DNA of 16,227 nt, taken from contig JAHWJJ010000035.1 of the NCBI GenBank assembly GCA_019348475.1, forward strand, positions 1 to 16,227. Reading direction: 5' to 3'. The position numbers and the translations under genes were made by a program. This DNA is from Gemmatimonadota bacterium (lineage in GTDB: Bacteria; Gemmatimonadota; Gemmatimonadetes; Longimicrobiales; Longimicrobiaceae). This document shows, one piece after another, positions 7,982 through 14,267 of the stretch (position 1 is the stretch's first letter; each line of letters starts with the position of its first letter). Under the pieces are notes generated by a model that saw nothing but the letters and a program-made list of their open reading frames with translations, ran no database searches and was not told the DNA's origin.

Positions 7982-8021
7982 AGTGCGAAAGTGCGAAAGT
8001 GCGAAAGTGCGCTGAGCGCAC
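7982..8021. repeat. Tandem AGTGCGAA octamer followed by a short hairpin
   Basis: Three exact units of AGTGCGAA occupy 7982-8005. The next GTGCGC (8007-8012) pairs perfectly with GCGCAC (8016-8021) around a TGA loop. The array lies 65 bases upstream of the Ppx/GppA start codon and might be a slippage-prone regulatory element. Confidence 0.7.
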
Positions 8022-8038
8022 CATGCGGGATGAAAGCG

Positions 8039-8127
8039 CAGTTCAACCTCCCCGGCAGTTTCGGGGGAGGTGCGAGCCTACTAAGCGAGCGGAGGGGGCG
8101 CGGCGCGGACCCGCCATGACGACGGAA
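8039..8127 (+). repeat. Hairpin repeat, copy A (GCAGTTT-loop family)
   Basis: This copy begins CAGTTCAACC. It has stem arms 8046-8054 and 8062-8071 (one extra base on the right) around GCAGTTT (8055-8061), then the G-rich tail with GAGCGAGCGGAGGGGGCGCG-type sequence. It is the first of three near-identical copies placed head to tail. Confidence 0.85.
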
Positions 8128-8139
8128 ACTCGCATTCCG

Positions 8140-8227
8140 CAGTTCAACCTCCCCCAGCAGTTTCCGGGGAGGTCCGAGCCTGAGCGAGCGGAGGGGGCGC
8201 GGCGCGGACCCGCCATTACGACGGAAA
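8140..8227 (+). repeat. Hairpin repeat, copy B (GCAGTTT-loop family)
   Basis: Same layout as the preceding copy, with arms 8147-8156 and 8164-8173. Two pairs next to the loop are mismatched (A-C and C-C), while the loop GCAGTTT (8157-8163) is unchanged. The tail GAGCGAGCGGAGGGGG onward matches the first copy, including the downstream ACGACGGAAA. Confidence 0.85.
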
Positions 8228-8239
8228 TCTCGCAGGACG

Positions 8240-8357
8240 CAGTTCAACCTGTAGTTCAACCTCCCCCGGCAGTTTCGGGGGAGATGCGAGCCGAAGCGAG
8301 CGGAGGGGGCGCGTGAGCGGAGGGGGCGCCGCGCGGAGCCGGCCATACGTGCTAGAA
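8240..8357 (+). repeat. Hairpin repeat, copy C with longest tail (GCAGTTT-loop family)
   Basis: Arms 8259-8268 and 8276-8285 have one mismatch, and the loop GCAGTTT is 8269-8275. The leading CAGTTCAACCT is partly duplicated (8240-8250 and 8253-8262), and GAGCGGAGGGGGCGC also occurs twice. The tail continues to CCGGCCATAC and TGCTAGAA, shared with the inverted copy at 13989, so these two define the full 3' end. Confidence 0.85.
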
Positions 8358-8410
8358 GCCTGTCCGCGCATCGGCGCGATTCCCTTACCAGGGGCTCGGT
8401 CGACCCCCGG

Positions 8411-8444
8411 AAAACGAAAAAACCCGCCTCCTGCCGGGGGCGGG
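8411..8444 (-). terminator. Intrinsic terminator of the HTH-like gene
   Basis: On the minus strand a GC stem (8439-8444 with 8423-8428) is followed directly by six T residues (8417-8422) and a further TTTT. It lies about 28 bases beyond the stop at 8473. This is a classic Rho-independent layout. Confidence 0.82.
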
Positions 8445-8472
8445 CGACCGTCGTGGGGAGATGCGCGGACGC

Positions 8473-8880
8473 CTACTTGCGGCTGCGCTTGCGCGAGGGG
8501 CCCCAATCGGGCTCAGCCGCGTACTCCTCCTCCAGGCGGCGCAGCAGATAGTGCTCCATGGCGCCCGCGTAAGCGCCGGCCTTGCGGGTGCCGCGGATGG
8601 CGTCGAACACCTCGCGAACGGTGGCGCTCGCGTTGTCCAGCCCGCGGGGAAGCAGCAGCTTCAGCTGACCCGCCGTGGGAACCGTTTCCTGCTCCCTCGC
8701 CTGCCGCGCGTTGTAGAGCTCCGCCATGGCCCGCAGGCTGCGCTGGTGCGGCCGCTCGGTGGTCCGGTTGACGAACTTTCGCAGCGCCTCGTGCCCCAGG
8801 CCTACCCGTGCCGCCACGTCGCGCAAGGACGTGCCGAGTACCAGCTGGGCCATGAAGGCACGCAGCGTCTCGATGGGCAC
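8473..8880 (-). CDS. Small helix-turn-helix-like protein
   Basis: The product is 135 residues. The N-terminal part TSLRDVAARVGLGHEALRKF (17-36) reads as a helix-turn-helix resembling small regulator folds (XRE or recombinase-like), followed by a basic NRTTERPHQRS. The middle (about 60-100) carries no motif I recognise. The C-terminus is charged, with GPSRKRSRK at the end. A DNA-binding regulator is the best guess and its target is unknown. The frame begins with GTG 8880 (VPIETLRAFM) without a Shine-Dalgarno site; ATG 8853 is a possible alternative. A candidate promoter at 8950-8978 and a terminator at 8411-8444 make it a single-gene unit. Confidence 0.68.
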   Translation of the reverse strand: MPIETLRAFMAQLVLGTSLRDVAARVGLGHEALRKFVNRTTERPHQRSLRAMAELYNARQAREQETVPTAGQLKLLLPRGLDNASATVREVFDAIRGTRKAGAYAGAMEHYLLRRLEEEYAAEPDWGPSRKRSRK

Positions 8881-8949
8881 GTGGCGCCACGCATCGTCCG
8901 GCGAGGCGGCCCGGCCACTTTGTCTAGGTTCGGCGGGTGGACACTCGGG

Positions 8950-8978
8950 ATTGTACGCGCCCGCCCGCCTGCACGCAA
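8950..8978 (-). promoter_or_regulatory. Candidate promoter of the HTH-like gene
   Basis: Minus strand: TTGCGT (8973-8978), 17-base spacer, TACAAT (8950-8955). The -10 has five of six consensus bases. Transcription would begin near 8943, about 63 bases before GTG 8880. Confidence 0.55.
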
Positions 8979-9044
8979 GACGTCACGCCGGCTGACCAAA
9001 GACGCCATCCGCGAGACCGACAGAAGGTGCGCCCCGCGGACGCC

Positions 9045-9071
9045 AAAAAGCCCCGCCGCGGGGGCGGGGCT
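9045..9071 (-). terminator. Intrinsic terminator of the acidic-protein gene
   Basis: A perfect 9-bp stem (9049-9057 with 9063-9071) and 5-base loop are followed on the minus strand by five T residues overlapping the foot of the stem (9045-9049). It begins about 120 bases after the stop at 9192. Confidence 0.78.
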
Positions 9072-9191
9072 CCTTGCGAGACCGCCGCGCCATGCACGGG
9101 CGCGCCTCCTCCTCGCCGGCGGGACGGGGCGCCCGTGCCCGCGGGCGCGCGCGCGCGTCCGCCGGCCGTGCGGGGGTCAACGATGGCGCGG

Positions 9192-9542
9192 TCAGTCCTC
9201 GTCGTCGTCGTCGCCTTCGGGGTCGAAGCCGGCAGACTCTTCGTCGATCTGGTCGATGAGCTGCGACCCCCACGCGCTTTCCAGCAGCCGCCGCACCTTG
9301 GGAAAGCGGTGCATCACCTCGCCCATCTCGGGCGTGACGAAGATCTCCAGCACGTCGGCGCGGCTGTACTCCGAGCTTTCGTCGTCCTCCATGAACGCCT
9401 TCAGCTCCTCGATCAGGTCGCGAAGGTCGCTCAGCAGCTCGCTGGGAAAGTGCCCTTCGTCCAGCGCCACGGCCGATTCCACCCAGTCGTGCACCTGCGA
9501 CACCAGTTCGTCGAACCGCTGCTCCACCCGTGAATTGCTCAT
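9192..9542 (-). CDS. Acidic 116-residue protein of unknown function
   Basis: I do not recognise this family. The product looks cytoplasmic, without signal peptide or membrane segment, and is mainly helical in character (VEQRFDELVSQVHDWVESAV, LLSDLRDLIEELKAFMEDDE). It ends in an unusual acidic tail, EGDDDDED. There are no Cys residues. ATG 9542 has AGGGAGA upstream, spaced slightly far at about 11 bases. It has its own candidate promoter (9601-9629) and terminator (9045-9071). Coding is supported by its even composition and by promoter, start and terminator all lining up. A binding or regulatory role is speculation. Confidence 0.72.
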   Translation of the reverse strand: MSNSRVEQRFDELVSQVHDWVESAVALDEGHFPSELLSDLRDLIEELKAFMEDDESSEYSRADVLEIFVTPEMGEVMHRFPKVRRLLESAWGSQLIDQIDEESAGFDPEGDDDDED

Positions 9543-9600
9543 GCCGTTCTCATCTCCCTATCGTTCAGTCGCGCGGCCGCGATCCGGCTTGGCGGAGCAC

Positions 9601-9629
9601 AGCGTAAAGCCCCGGCACAGGGCGGTCAA
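9601..9629 (-). promoter_or_regulatory. Candidate promoter of the acidic-protein gene
   Basis: Minus strand: TTGACC (9624-9629), 17-base spacer, TACGCT (9601-9606). The expected start is near 9594, giving a leader of about 50 bases before ATG 9542. Confidence 0.55.
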
Positions 9630-9841
9630 GTCTCCGTCCTCCCCCACAGGTGCTCCGTGCGTCCAGCTCGCCCGCCGCGCCGGCATCCGCGCACCGCTCC
9701 GCGACCCGTCGTGGAGGCGCGTCCGATGTACGCGCCGCTCCGTCCGGCTTCAAACCGTCGCTGCTCCGTGCCCGTAAACGGTCACCTCCTGCAGGGGTGT
9801 TCGGGACCCCGGAACACGCGCGAGCGTCACCCGACGGAACG

Positions 9842-9876
9842 AAAATCCACCCTCGCCGCGGGCGGAGAGGGTGGAT
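9842..9876 (-). terminator. Intrinsic terminator of the 61-residue gene
   Basis: Arms 9845-9854 and 9867-9876 pair perfectly over 10 bp with a 12-base loop. On the minus strand TTTT (9842-9845) follows, overlapping the base of the stem. It lies about 24 bases after the stop at 9900. Confidence 0.68.
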
Positions 9877-9899
9877 CGAAGGGGGCTGCGGGCGTACGG

Positions 9900-10085
9900 C
9901 TACTCGCCGGGCTCGAGGTTCGGGCTGGGCGGCGTGCCCTGGTGATCTTCGGAGCGGCGGCCGGTGCCGGGGATGATGCCGCCGGTCGCCTCGCCCGCGT
10001 CGTCGCGGTCGTCGGGAGAGGGCGGAGAGGGCACGTCGGCCACAGGGCCCAGCAGCTCGCGAATGGCTTCCTGATCGGTGGACAT
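9900..10085 (-). CDS. 61-residue proline-rich, probably disordered protein
   Basis: The product starts MSTDQEAIRELLGPVADVPS, a short helix-like segment, and continues as a Pro/Asp/Gly-rich tail (PPSPDDRDDAGEATGGIIPG, then TPPSPNLEPGE). There are no Cys residues and no family I recognise. GGGGAGGA lies upstream of ATG 10085, a good ribosome binding site at about nine bases. A hairpin with a short T-run follows the stop. The longer reading of the same frame upstream to 11366 runs antisense-like through the hydrolase gene and is not credible. It is 149 bases downstream of the serine hydrolase gene, beyond that gene's own possible terminator. Coding is likely; function is unknown. Confidence 0.6.
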   Translation of the reverse strand: MSTDQEAIRELLGPVADVPSPPSPDDRDDAGEATGGIIPGTGRRSEDHQGTPPSPNLEPGE

Positions 10086-10183
10086 GGGGCTCGATCCTCC
10101 CCGAAAGTTGCGGTGGCGCCGTGCGGGCCGCATCGGTCCGTCCGCCGTAGGGCGGCTGGTGCGGCGGAATCCGGGTGCCATCA

Positions 10184-10211
10184 AAAGCAAACACCGCGCC
10201 CAGGCCCGCGG
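10184..10211 (-). terminator. Possible terminator of the serine hydrolase gene
   Basis: Minus strand: a 5-bp stem CCGCG/CGCGG (10194-10198 with 10207-10211), then TGTTTGCTTTTG, a T-rich stretch. It sits about 23 bases after the stop at 10235. The stem is short, so this is a moderate call. Confidence 0.45.
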
Positions 10212-10234
10212 GACGGGGTTACAGCCTGCCGGTG

Positions 10235-11434
10235 CTACTCCGATCCGCCCCCGTACGAGCCCTGGCTGCTCACCGACTCGGCCACGCGGTCGTGCAGGGC
10301 GCGGCGGAGCGACTGCATGCGGTTGGGGCGCTGTTCGTAGGTGCGGTTGGCCAGCAGCACCACCCAGGTGCCACGGTCCGGGTCGATCCAGATGGACGTG
10401 CCCGTGAACCCCGTGTGGCCGAAGGAGCGGTCCGACACCCGCGTTCCCGATGCGCCCGTGCCCGGCGCGCCCGGCGTGTCCCACCCCAGCGCGCGGGTGC
10501 CGGTGCCGGGCTGCCGCTGCGTAAAGGCGCGCACGGTGGACGCACGGAGGATGCGCACCCCGTTCAGCTCGCCGCCGTTGGCCATCATCGCGGCAAAGCG
10601 GGCCAGGTCGTGCGCCGTGCTGAACAGCCCGGCGTTGCCGCCGATCCCCCCCAGCCGGCGCGAGATGGGATCGTGCACCTTGCCCCGGAAGGCGTCGCCG
10701 CGGGTGCGGCTGGTGCCGGCGCAGCGGCGGCACCCCTCGCCCATCACGTAGCTGGTGGAGAGCATCCCCAGCGGCTCGAAGACGCGGCGGTCCAGCAGGC
10801 GGTACAGCGGCTCGCCCGCGGCGCGCTCCGCGGCGGCGAACAGCACCACGAAGCCCAGGTCCGAGTACTCCACCCGCATCCCCGGCGAGTGCACCAGGGG
10901 CACGCGCAGCAGGCGCAGCAGCGCCTCCTGCGGCGTGGCGCCGCCGCCGTCGTGGCCGGCGGGAAGGCCGGAGGTGTGGGTGAGCAGGTGGCGGATGGTG
11001 ACGCGCTCCTTGTTGATGCCCGTGAACTCCGGCAGGTACGCCTGCACCGGATCGTCCAGCGACATCTTTCCGTCTTCCACCAGCAGCATGACCGCCGTGG
11101 TGGTGCCCACCACCTTGCTCAGGGAGGCGACGTCGTACACGGTGCGGTCGGGGTCCACCAGCGGGCCGCCGGCGCCCACGCGCCCCATCCCCTCCTCCAG
11201 CACCACGTGGTTCCACCGCCCCACGGCCAGCGCCGCGCCGGGAAACGAGCCGCGGCTGATCTCGTCGCGCACCGCGTCCTGGGCGCGCAGGAGCCCGGCG
11301 GCGCTCAGCCCGGCCGCGGCGGCCGAGGACAGCTCGTGCGAGGGGAGCCGGGGCGGCATTCCCCACGGATCGGTGGTGTCGGTGGGGGCGGCATGGAGAA
11401 ACGCCGCCAGCCCCAGCAAGGCGGGTACGTGCAT
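10235..11434 (-). CDS. Serine hydrolase of the beta-lactamase / penicillin-binding family
   Basis: This 399-residue protein has the PF00144-type (class C beta-lactamase, DD-peptidase, esterase) active-site set: SLSK with S104 and K107 (nucleophile and base), YSD at 190-192 as the Y-x-N equivalent, and HTG at 340-342. Supporting motifs are IRHLLTHTSGLP (148-159) and FGHTGFTG (338-345). Length is normal. The N-terminus (MHVPALLGLAAFLHAA) is a weak signal-like stretch with little positive charge, so periplasmic export is likely but not certain. ATG 11434 has AGGT just upstream, and a candidate promoter with a perfect TTGACA lies at 11492-11521. Possible jobs are peptidoglycan-related hydrolysis or an esterase; true beta-lactamase activity is not implied. 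The gene appears to be alone, with a possible terminator at 10184-10211. Confidence 0.88.
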   Translation of the reverse strand: MHVPALLGLAAFLHAAPTDTTDPWGMPPRLPSHELSSAAAAGLSAAGLLRAQDAVRDEISRGSFPGAALAVGRWNHVVLEEGMGRVGAGGPLVDPDRTVYDVASLSKVVGTTTAVMLLVEDGKMSLDDPVQAYLPEFTGINKERVTIRHLLTHTSGLPAGHDGGGATPQEALLRLLRVPLVHSPGMRVEYSDLGFVVLFAAAERAAGEPLYRLLDRRVFEPLGMLSTSYVMGEGCRRCAGTSRTRGDAFRGKVHDPISRRLGGIGGNAGLFSTAHDLARFAAMMANGGELNGVRILRASTVRAFTQRQPGTGTRALGWDTPGAPGTGASGTRVSDRSFGHTGFTGTSIWIDPDRGTWVVLLANRTYEQRPNRMQSLRRALHDRVAESVSSQGSYGGGSE

Positions 11435-11843
11435 TGGACCTGCGTTGTCGTGATTGAAAACACGAAAGCGAGTCTGCGGACGGGTAAAAGCACAGTAATG
11501 GAAGATGCGTACCGCTGTCAAGAATCGCGACTTAGCCGCGTCATGTGGACACGCCGCGAAGGCAGTTCGCGCAGGGCCCGGGCGGACTGCAACTGATACA
11601 TGCACCCCGTCATAGGCGGCGCATCAATGTGCGCGACATTGCGCGAGAACACGAGATAAGTCGATGCGATGAAACAAGATGCGCCGGCGGCGGGTGATTC
11701 GCCGCGCGCGCGGCGGTGCTACGCTGCAACCTCTGCCCCGTGCAGTCGATCGGCCCTGTGCGGCGGCGGGTCCGCGCCGGGTCCCATGGGCCTCGCCCCG
11801 GGCCCGCGGGCTTCCGGCGGCAGAGCCCGGTGCGACCGGGAGC
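11435..11843. other. Intergenic region (409 bases)
   Basis: This region lies between the hydrolase start and the methyltransferase stop, both on the minus strand. It holds the hydrolase promoter at 11492-11521, a small palindrome AATGT/ACATT (11626-11630 and 11636-11640), and an imperfect hairpin at 11823-11843 behind the methyltransferase. I see no gene. Confidence 0.55.
11492..11521 (-). promoter_or_regulatory. Candidate promoter of the serine hydrolase gene
   Basis: Minus strand: TTGACA (11516-11521), 18-base spacer, TACTGT (11492-11497). This gives a leader of about 50 bases before ATG 11434. The -35 is consensus. Confidence 0.6.
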
Positions 11844-12578
11844 TCAGCCCGCCGGCACCAGCAGGGCGCCGGCCGCGCGGCGCAGGCGGTGGATTCGGAC
11901 GCGGCTTTCCGCCCCGGGTGCGGAGGGTTCGGCAACGACGGCGGCCTGCTCCACGCTCCAGCCGGCGTCGCGCGCCAGGCGCAGGAAGTCGCCGGCGTAC
12001 ACGCGGCCGGGGTCCGCGATCAGCACCGTTCCGCCGGGCGCGGTGACGCGGGAAAGGAGCGCCGCCAGCACCGGCCCGTTGCGCTGCTCGTACAGCACGT
12101 CGGCGGCGATCACCAGGTCGTGGCCCCACCCGCCGGGCGGGTGCCGCCAGTCCAGCAACTCGGTGCGCAGCGGCGGCACGCTGTTGCGCTCGGCGTTGGC
12201 GCGGGCGAACAGGAGCGCATCGGCGTACCAGTCCGTCGCCACCACGTCCGCGCCCATCCCGGCGAGCGCCAGCGACGGCAGGGCCACCCCGCACCCCAGC
12301 TCCAGCACGCGGACGCCGCCCCATCCATCCCCCACCTTCCCGCGTTCGCACGCGCGCACGTCGGCGCCGCCGCTCTCCAGCAGGTGCCGCGCGAGCGCCC
12401 GCGCGGACGGCCACAGCTCCGCCCAGTAGGGCAGCCGCTCGTCGCCGGCGAACTCCGCCTCGTCGATCAGCTCGTCCGCGGCGCGGGGAAGAAGGAGGTC
12501 CACCGCCCACCCCGCGTGCTCGAAGCGCTCCTCGCGCACGTCGAAGCGCGCCCGCAGCGCGGCTTCCAGGCTGGTCAT
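11844..12578 (-). CDS. Class I SAM-dependent methyltransferase (METTL21/ETFB-methyltransferase-like)
   Basis: This 244-residue protein has a Rossmann methyltransferase fold: motif I VLELGCGVALPSLALAG (91-107), the acidic ribose-binding residue in VVATD (112-116), and DVLYE (160-164) in the place of motif IV. LPYWAELWPSA (49-59) before motif I is typical of protein-lysine methyltransferases related to METTL21 and ETFB methyltransferase. The product and substrate are not shown by the sequence; a protein substrate is a family-based guess. ATG 12578 (MTSLEAALRARFDV) was chosen over ATG 12605, which would add nine residues. The gene is divergent from the histidine kinase, 109 bases away. Confidence 0.82.
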   Translation of the reverse strand: MTSLEAALRARFDVREERFEHAGWAVDLLLPRAADELIDEAEFAGDERLPYWAELWPSARALARHLLESGGADVRACERGKVGDGWGGVRVLELGCGVALPSLALAGMGADVVATDWYADALLFARANAERNSVPPLRTELLDWRHPPGGWGHDLVIAADVLYEQRNGPVLAALLSRVTAPGGTVLIADPGRVYAGDFLRLARDAGWSVEQAAVVAEPSAPGAESRVRIHRLRRAAGALLVPAG

Positions 12579-12596
12579 CGCACTCGCACGCTGTTC

Positions 12597-12626
12597 TTGC
12601 CGCAACCCCCGGTGCGGGCCTACGTT
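12597..12626 (+). promoter_or_regulatory. Candidate promoter of the histidine kinase gene
   Basis: Plus strand: TTGCCG (12597-12602), 18-base spacer, TACGTT (12621-12626). Transcription would start near 12633, right at a palindromic hairpin. Confidence 0.45.
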
Positions 12627-12635
12627 GGGCCGTCG

Positions 12636-12658
12636 CGCGCGACAAGCTTGGTCGCGCG
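12636..12658. repeat. Hairpin in the histidine kinase leader
   Basis: CGCGCGAC (12636-12643) pairs perfectly with GTCGCGCG (12651-12658) around an AAGCTTG loop. It falls just after the predicted transcription start. It could be an operator or a leader structure, or merely GC-rich chance. Confidence 0.5.
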
Positions 12659-12687
12659 CCCGTCCCGGTCAACCCAAGGGGGGTGTG

Positions 12688-13941
12688 ATGGCCCGGCGCC
12701 GTCCCTTTGAACGCCGGCTACGCCGCGCGCTGCTGATGTTCGCCGTGCTCCCCTCGCTGCTGCTGGTGGGGCTGGGCGCGTACGCCGTGTCGCAGGCGGT
12801 GCACCTGTCGCACGCGGGGGGCGCGTGGGAGCGCGCGGGCGCCAGCGGCGGCGAGCTCATCCGCCGCGCCGAACGCTCCGGCGACCCCGCGCTGGCCCGG
12901 GCCGCCGCGCGCCACCGGGACGAGCTGGAGGCGTCCATCACCAACGCGCGGCGGTGGGAGTACCTGCTGCACCGCTCCATCGCGCTGATCCCGCTGGCGG
13001 GGGTGCTGATCGGCGGCGTTCTGGCGGTGCTGGCGCTGCGCGCGTCACGGCGGATGGGGCGGCGGCTCTCACATCCGGTGGAGGAGCTGGCGGGGTGGGC
13101 GGGGATGGTGGGGCGCCGGCAGCCGCTCCCCGCGGACGACGGCATGGCCGCCGCGGACGAGTTCGCGGTCCTGCGCCAGGCGTTCAAGCGCATGGAGGCG
13201 GAGCTGGCCCACGCGCACCGGGCGGAGCTGGAGGCCGAGCGGGCGCGCACGTGGGTGGGTATGGCGCGGCGCGTGGCGCACGAGCTCAAGAACCCGCTCA
13301 CTCCCATGCGCTTTGCGCTGCGCACGCTGCACCGCGCCGCCCCCGACCGCGAGGACGCGCGCGAGGCGCTCGAGGTGCTGCAGGCGGAATCGGCGCGGCT
13401 GGAGGAGCTGGCCCGCACCTTCGCGCAGCTGGGGCGCATGCCCGACGGGCCCCGCAGCGAGGTGGACGTGCGGGAGATGCTGGACTACCTGCTGCGCACC
13501 CACCTTCCCCCGCACGTCCCCTCCGACCTCCGCGCGCCGGAGCCGCTGCCGCCGGTGATGGGCCACCACGACGCGCTCTCGCGCGCGTTCGCCAACCTGC
13601 TGCTGAACGCGGGCGAGGTGGTGTCGCAGGCGGGGGGCGGGGGCGTGGCGGTGGAGGTGCACCACGCGGACGGCCAGGTGCAGGTGCGGGTGCTGGACGA
13701 CGGCCCGGGGATCGCGCCGGAGAACGTGGATCGCGTGTGGGAGCCGGACTTCACCACGAAGGCGCGCGGCACGGGGCTGGGGCTGGCGCTGGTGCGGCAG
13801 ACGGTGCAGGCGCACGGGGGCCACGTGTGGGCCCGCAACCGCCCGGAAGGCGGCGCGGAGTTCGGCGTCGCGCTCCCCGCCGGCGCCGCACTCCCGGAGC
13901 CGGCCCTCTCCGGCGCCACCTCGGAAGGCTCCGCCGCCTGA
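12688..13941 (+). CDS. Membrane sensor histidine kinase (NtrY-like)
   Basis: This 417-residue kinase has two membrane helices (about 12-33 and 97-117) around a short periplasmic segment, then a HAMP-like linker (about 118-175). The dimerisation domain has MARRVAHELKNPLTPM with phospho-acceptor H198, the form typical of NtrY-type kinases. The ATPase domain has the N-box NLLLNAGE (303-310), G1 DDGPGIA (337-343), F-region EPDFTTK (352-358) and G2 GTGLGLALV (361-369). ATG 12688 was chosen because GGGGGG precedes it closely and the upstream codons lack helix character. No response regulator is adjacent, so its partner must be elsewhere. The sensor segment is too short to name a signal. Confidence 0.9.
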   Translation: MARRRPFERRLRRALLMFAVLPSLLLVGLGAYAVSQAVHLSHAGGAWERAGASGGELIRRAERSGDPALARAAARHRDELEASITNARRWEYLLHRSIALIPLAGVLIGGVLAVLALRASRRMGRRLSHPVEELAGWAGMVGRRQPLPADDGMAAADEFAVLRQAFKRMEAELAHAHRAELEAERARTWVGMARRVAHELKNPLTPMRFALRTLHRAAPDREDAREALEVLQAESARLEELARTFAQLGRMPDGPRSEVDVREMLDYLLRTHLPPHVPSDLRAPEPLPPVMGHHDALSRAFANLLLNAGEVVSQAGGGGVAVEVHHADGQVQVRVLDDGPGIAPENVDRVWEPDFTTKARGTGLGLALVRQTVQAHGGHVWARNRPEGGAEFGVALPAGAALPEPALSGATSEGSAA

Positions 13942-13988
13942 GGTGGAAGGGAATCCGGAACAGCGTCTACGCCGAGGCGCGGACAGCG

Positions 13989-14067
13989 TTCTAGCAGGTA
14001 TGGCCGGATCCGCGCCGCGCCCCCTCCGCTCGGGCCTCCCCCGAAACTGCCGGGGGAGGTTCAACTG
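13989..14067 (-). repeat. Hairpin repeat, copy D, reverse orientation
   Basis: Read on the minus strand it starts CAGTTGAACC, has a perfect 9-bp stem (14051-14059 with 14035-14043) and the loop GCAGTTT (14044-14050). The tail ends in CCGGCCATACCTGCTAGAA, matching the end of the copy at 8240-8357 except for one base. Confidence 0.85.
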
Positions 14068-14077
14068 CATGGTGCGG

Positions 14078-14146
14078 TCGTGACGGCCGGATTCGCGCCG
14101 CGCCCCCTCCGCTCGCTCGCTCGCACCCCCAAAAACGCCTCGGGAG
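14078..14146 (-). repeat. Degenerate hairpin repeat, copy E, reverse orientation
   Basis: Adjacent to the previous copy and reading the same way. The tail (GCGAGCGAGCGAGCGG and the G-rich run) is recognisable. The stem-loop is decayed, with GCGTTTTT in place of the loop, so it appears to be a decayed copy. Confidence 0.6.
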
Positions 14147-14267
14147 GTGCCGGTGGAAGTGCTCCGCGACTTCGCGCGCACCCGCGGGGCCGCGCGGCGG
14201 TAGCCGGGCCACGAACCGGCGGGAGCCCGTCCGCTTCGCCATCCCCTGGACCATGGAGCGCCACACC

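Larger units (their letters stand above)
7918..8472. other. Repeat-filled intergenic region (555 bases)
   Basis: This stretch lies between the start of the Ppx/GppA gene and the end of the HTH-like gene. It contains a tandem octamer, a short hairpin, three copies of the GCAGTTT-loop repeat and one terminator, listed separately. I see no gene here. Upstream of the phosphatase I could not pick out a promoter with confidence. Confidence 0.7.
8881..9191. other. Intergenic region (311 bases)
   Basis: This region holds the candidate promoter of the HTH-like gene and the terminator of the acidic-protein gene. The rest is extremely GC-rich, with a GCGC-alternating run near 9140-9160. No ORF with coding character was found. 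Confidence 0.55.
9543..9899. other. Intergenic region (357 bases)
   Basis: This region holds the acidic-protein promoter at 9601-9629 and the terminator of the 61-residue gene at 9842-9876. Between them (about 9640-9840) I see no repeat or gene. Confidence 0.55.
13942..14267. other. Intergenic region with inverted-orientation repeats (326 bases)
   Basis: This region lies between the kinase stop and the secreted protein. About half is occupied by two copies of the GCAGTTT-loop repeat in reverse orientation. No gene was found; the reading frames here are formed by the repeats. No clear terminator follows the kinase. Confidence 0.6.

Noticed and set aside
7918..8346. 143-codon upstream extension of the Ppx/GppA frame
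   Set aside because: It consists of translated repeat copies giving repeated GGSAPRPLRS-like strings; it is not part of the enzyme.
11626..11640. AATGT/ACATT palindrome as an operator
   Set aside because: It is 5-bp arms only, far from the candidate promoter and without a regulator gene nearby that would bind it.
11669..12046. 125-codon plus-strand frame
   Set aside because: It runs antisense through the end of the methyltransferase gene and has the Arg/Pro/Gly composition of a GC-rich shadow frame.
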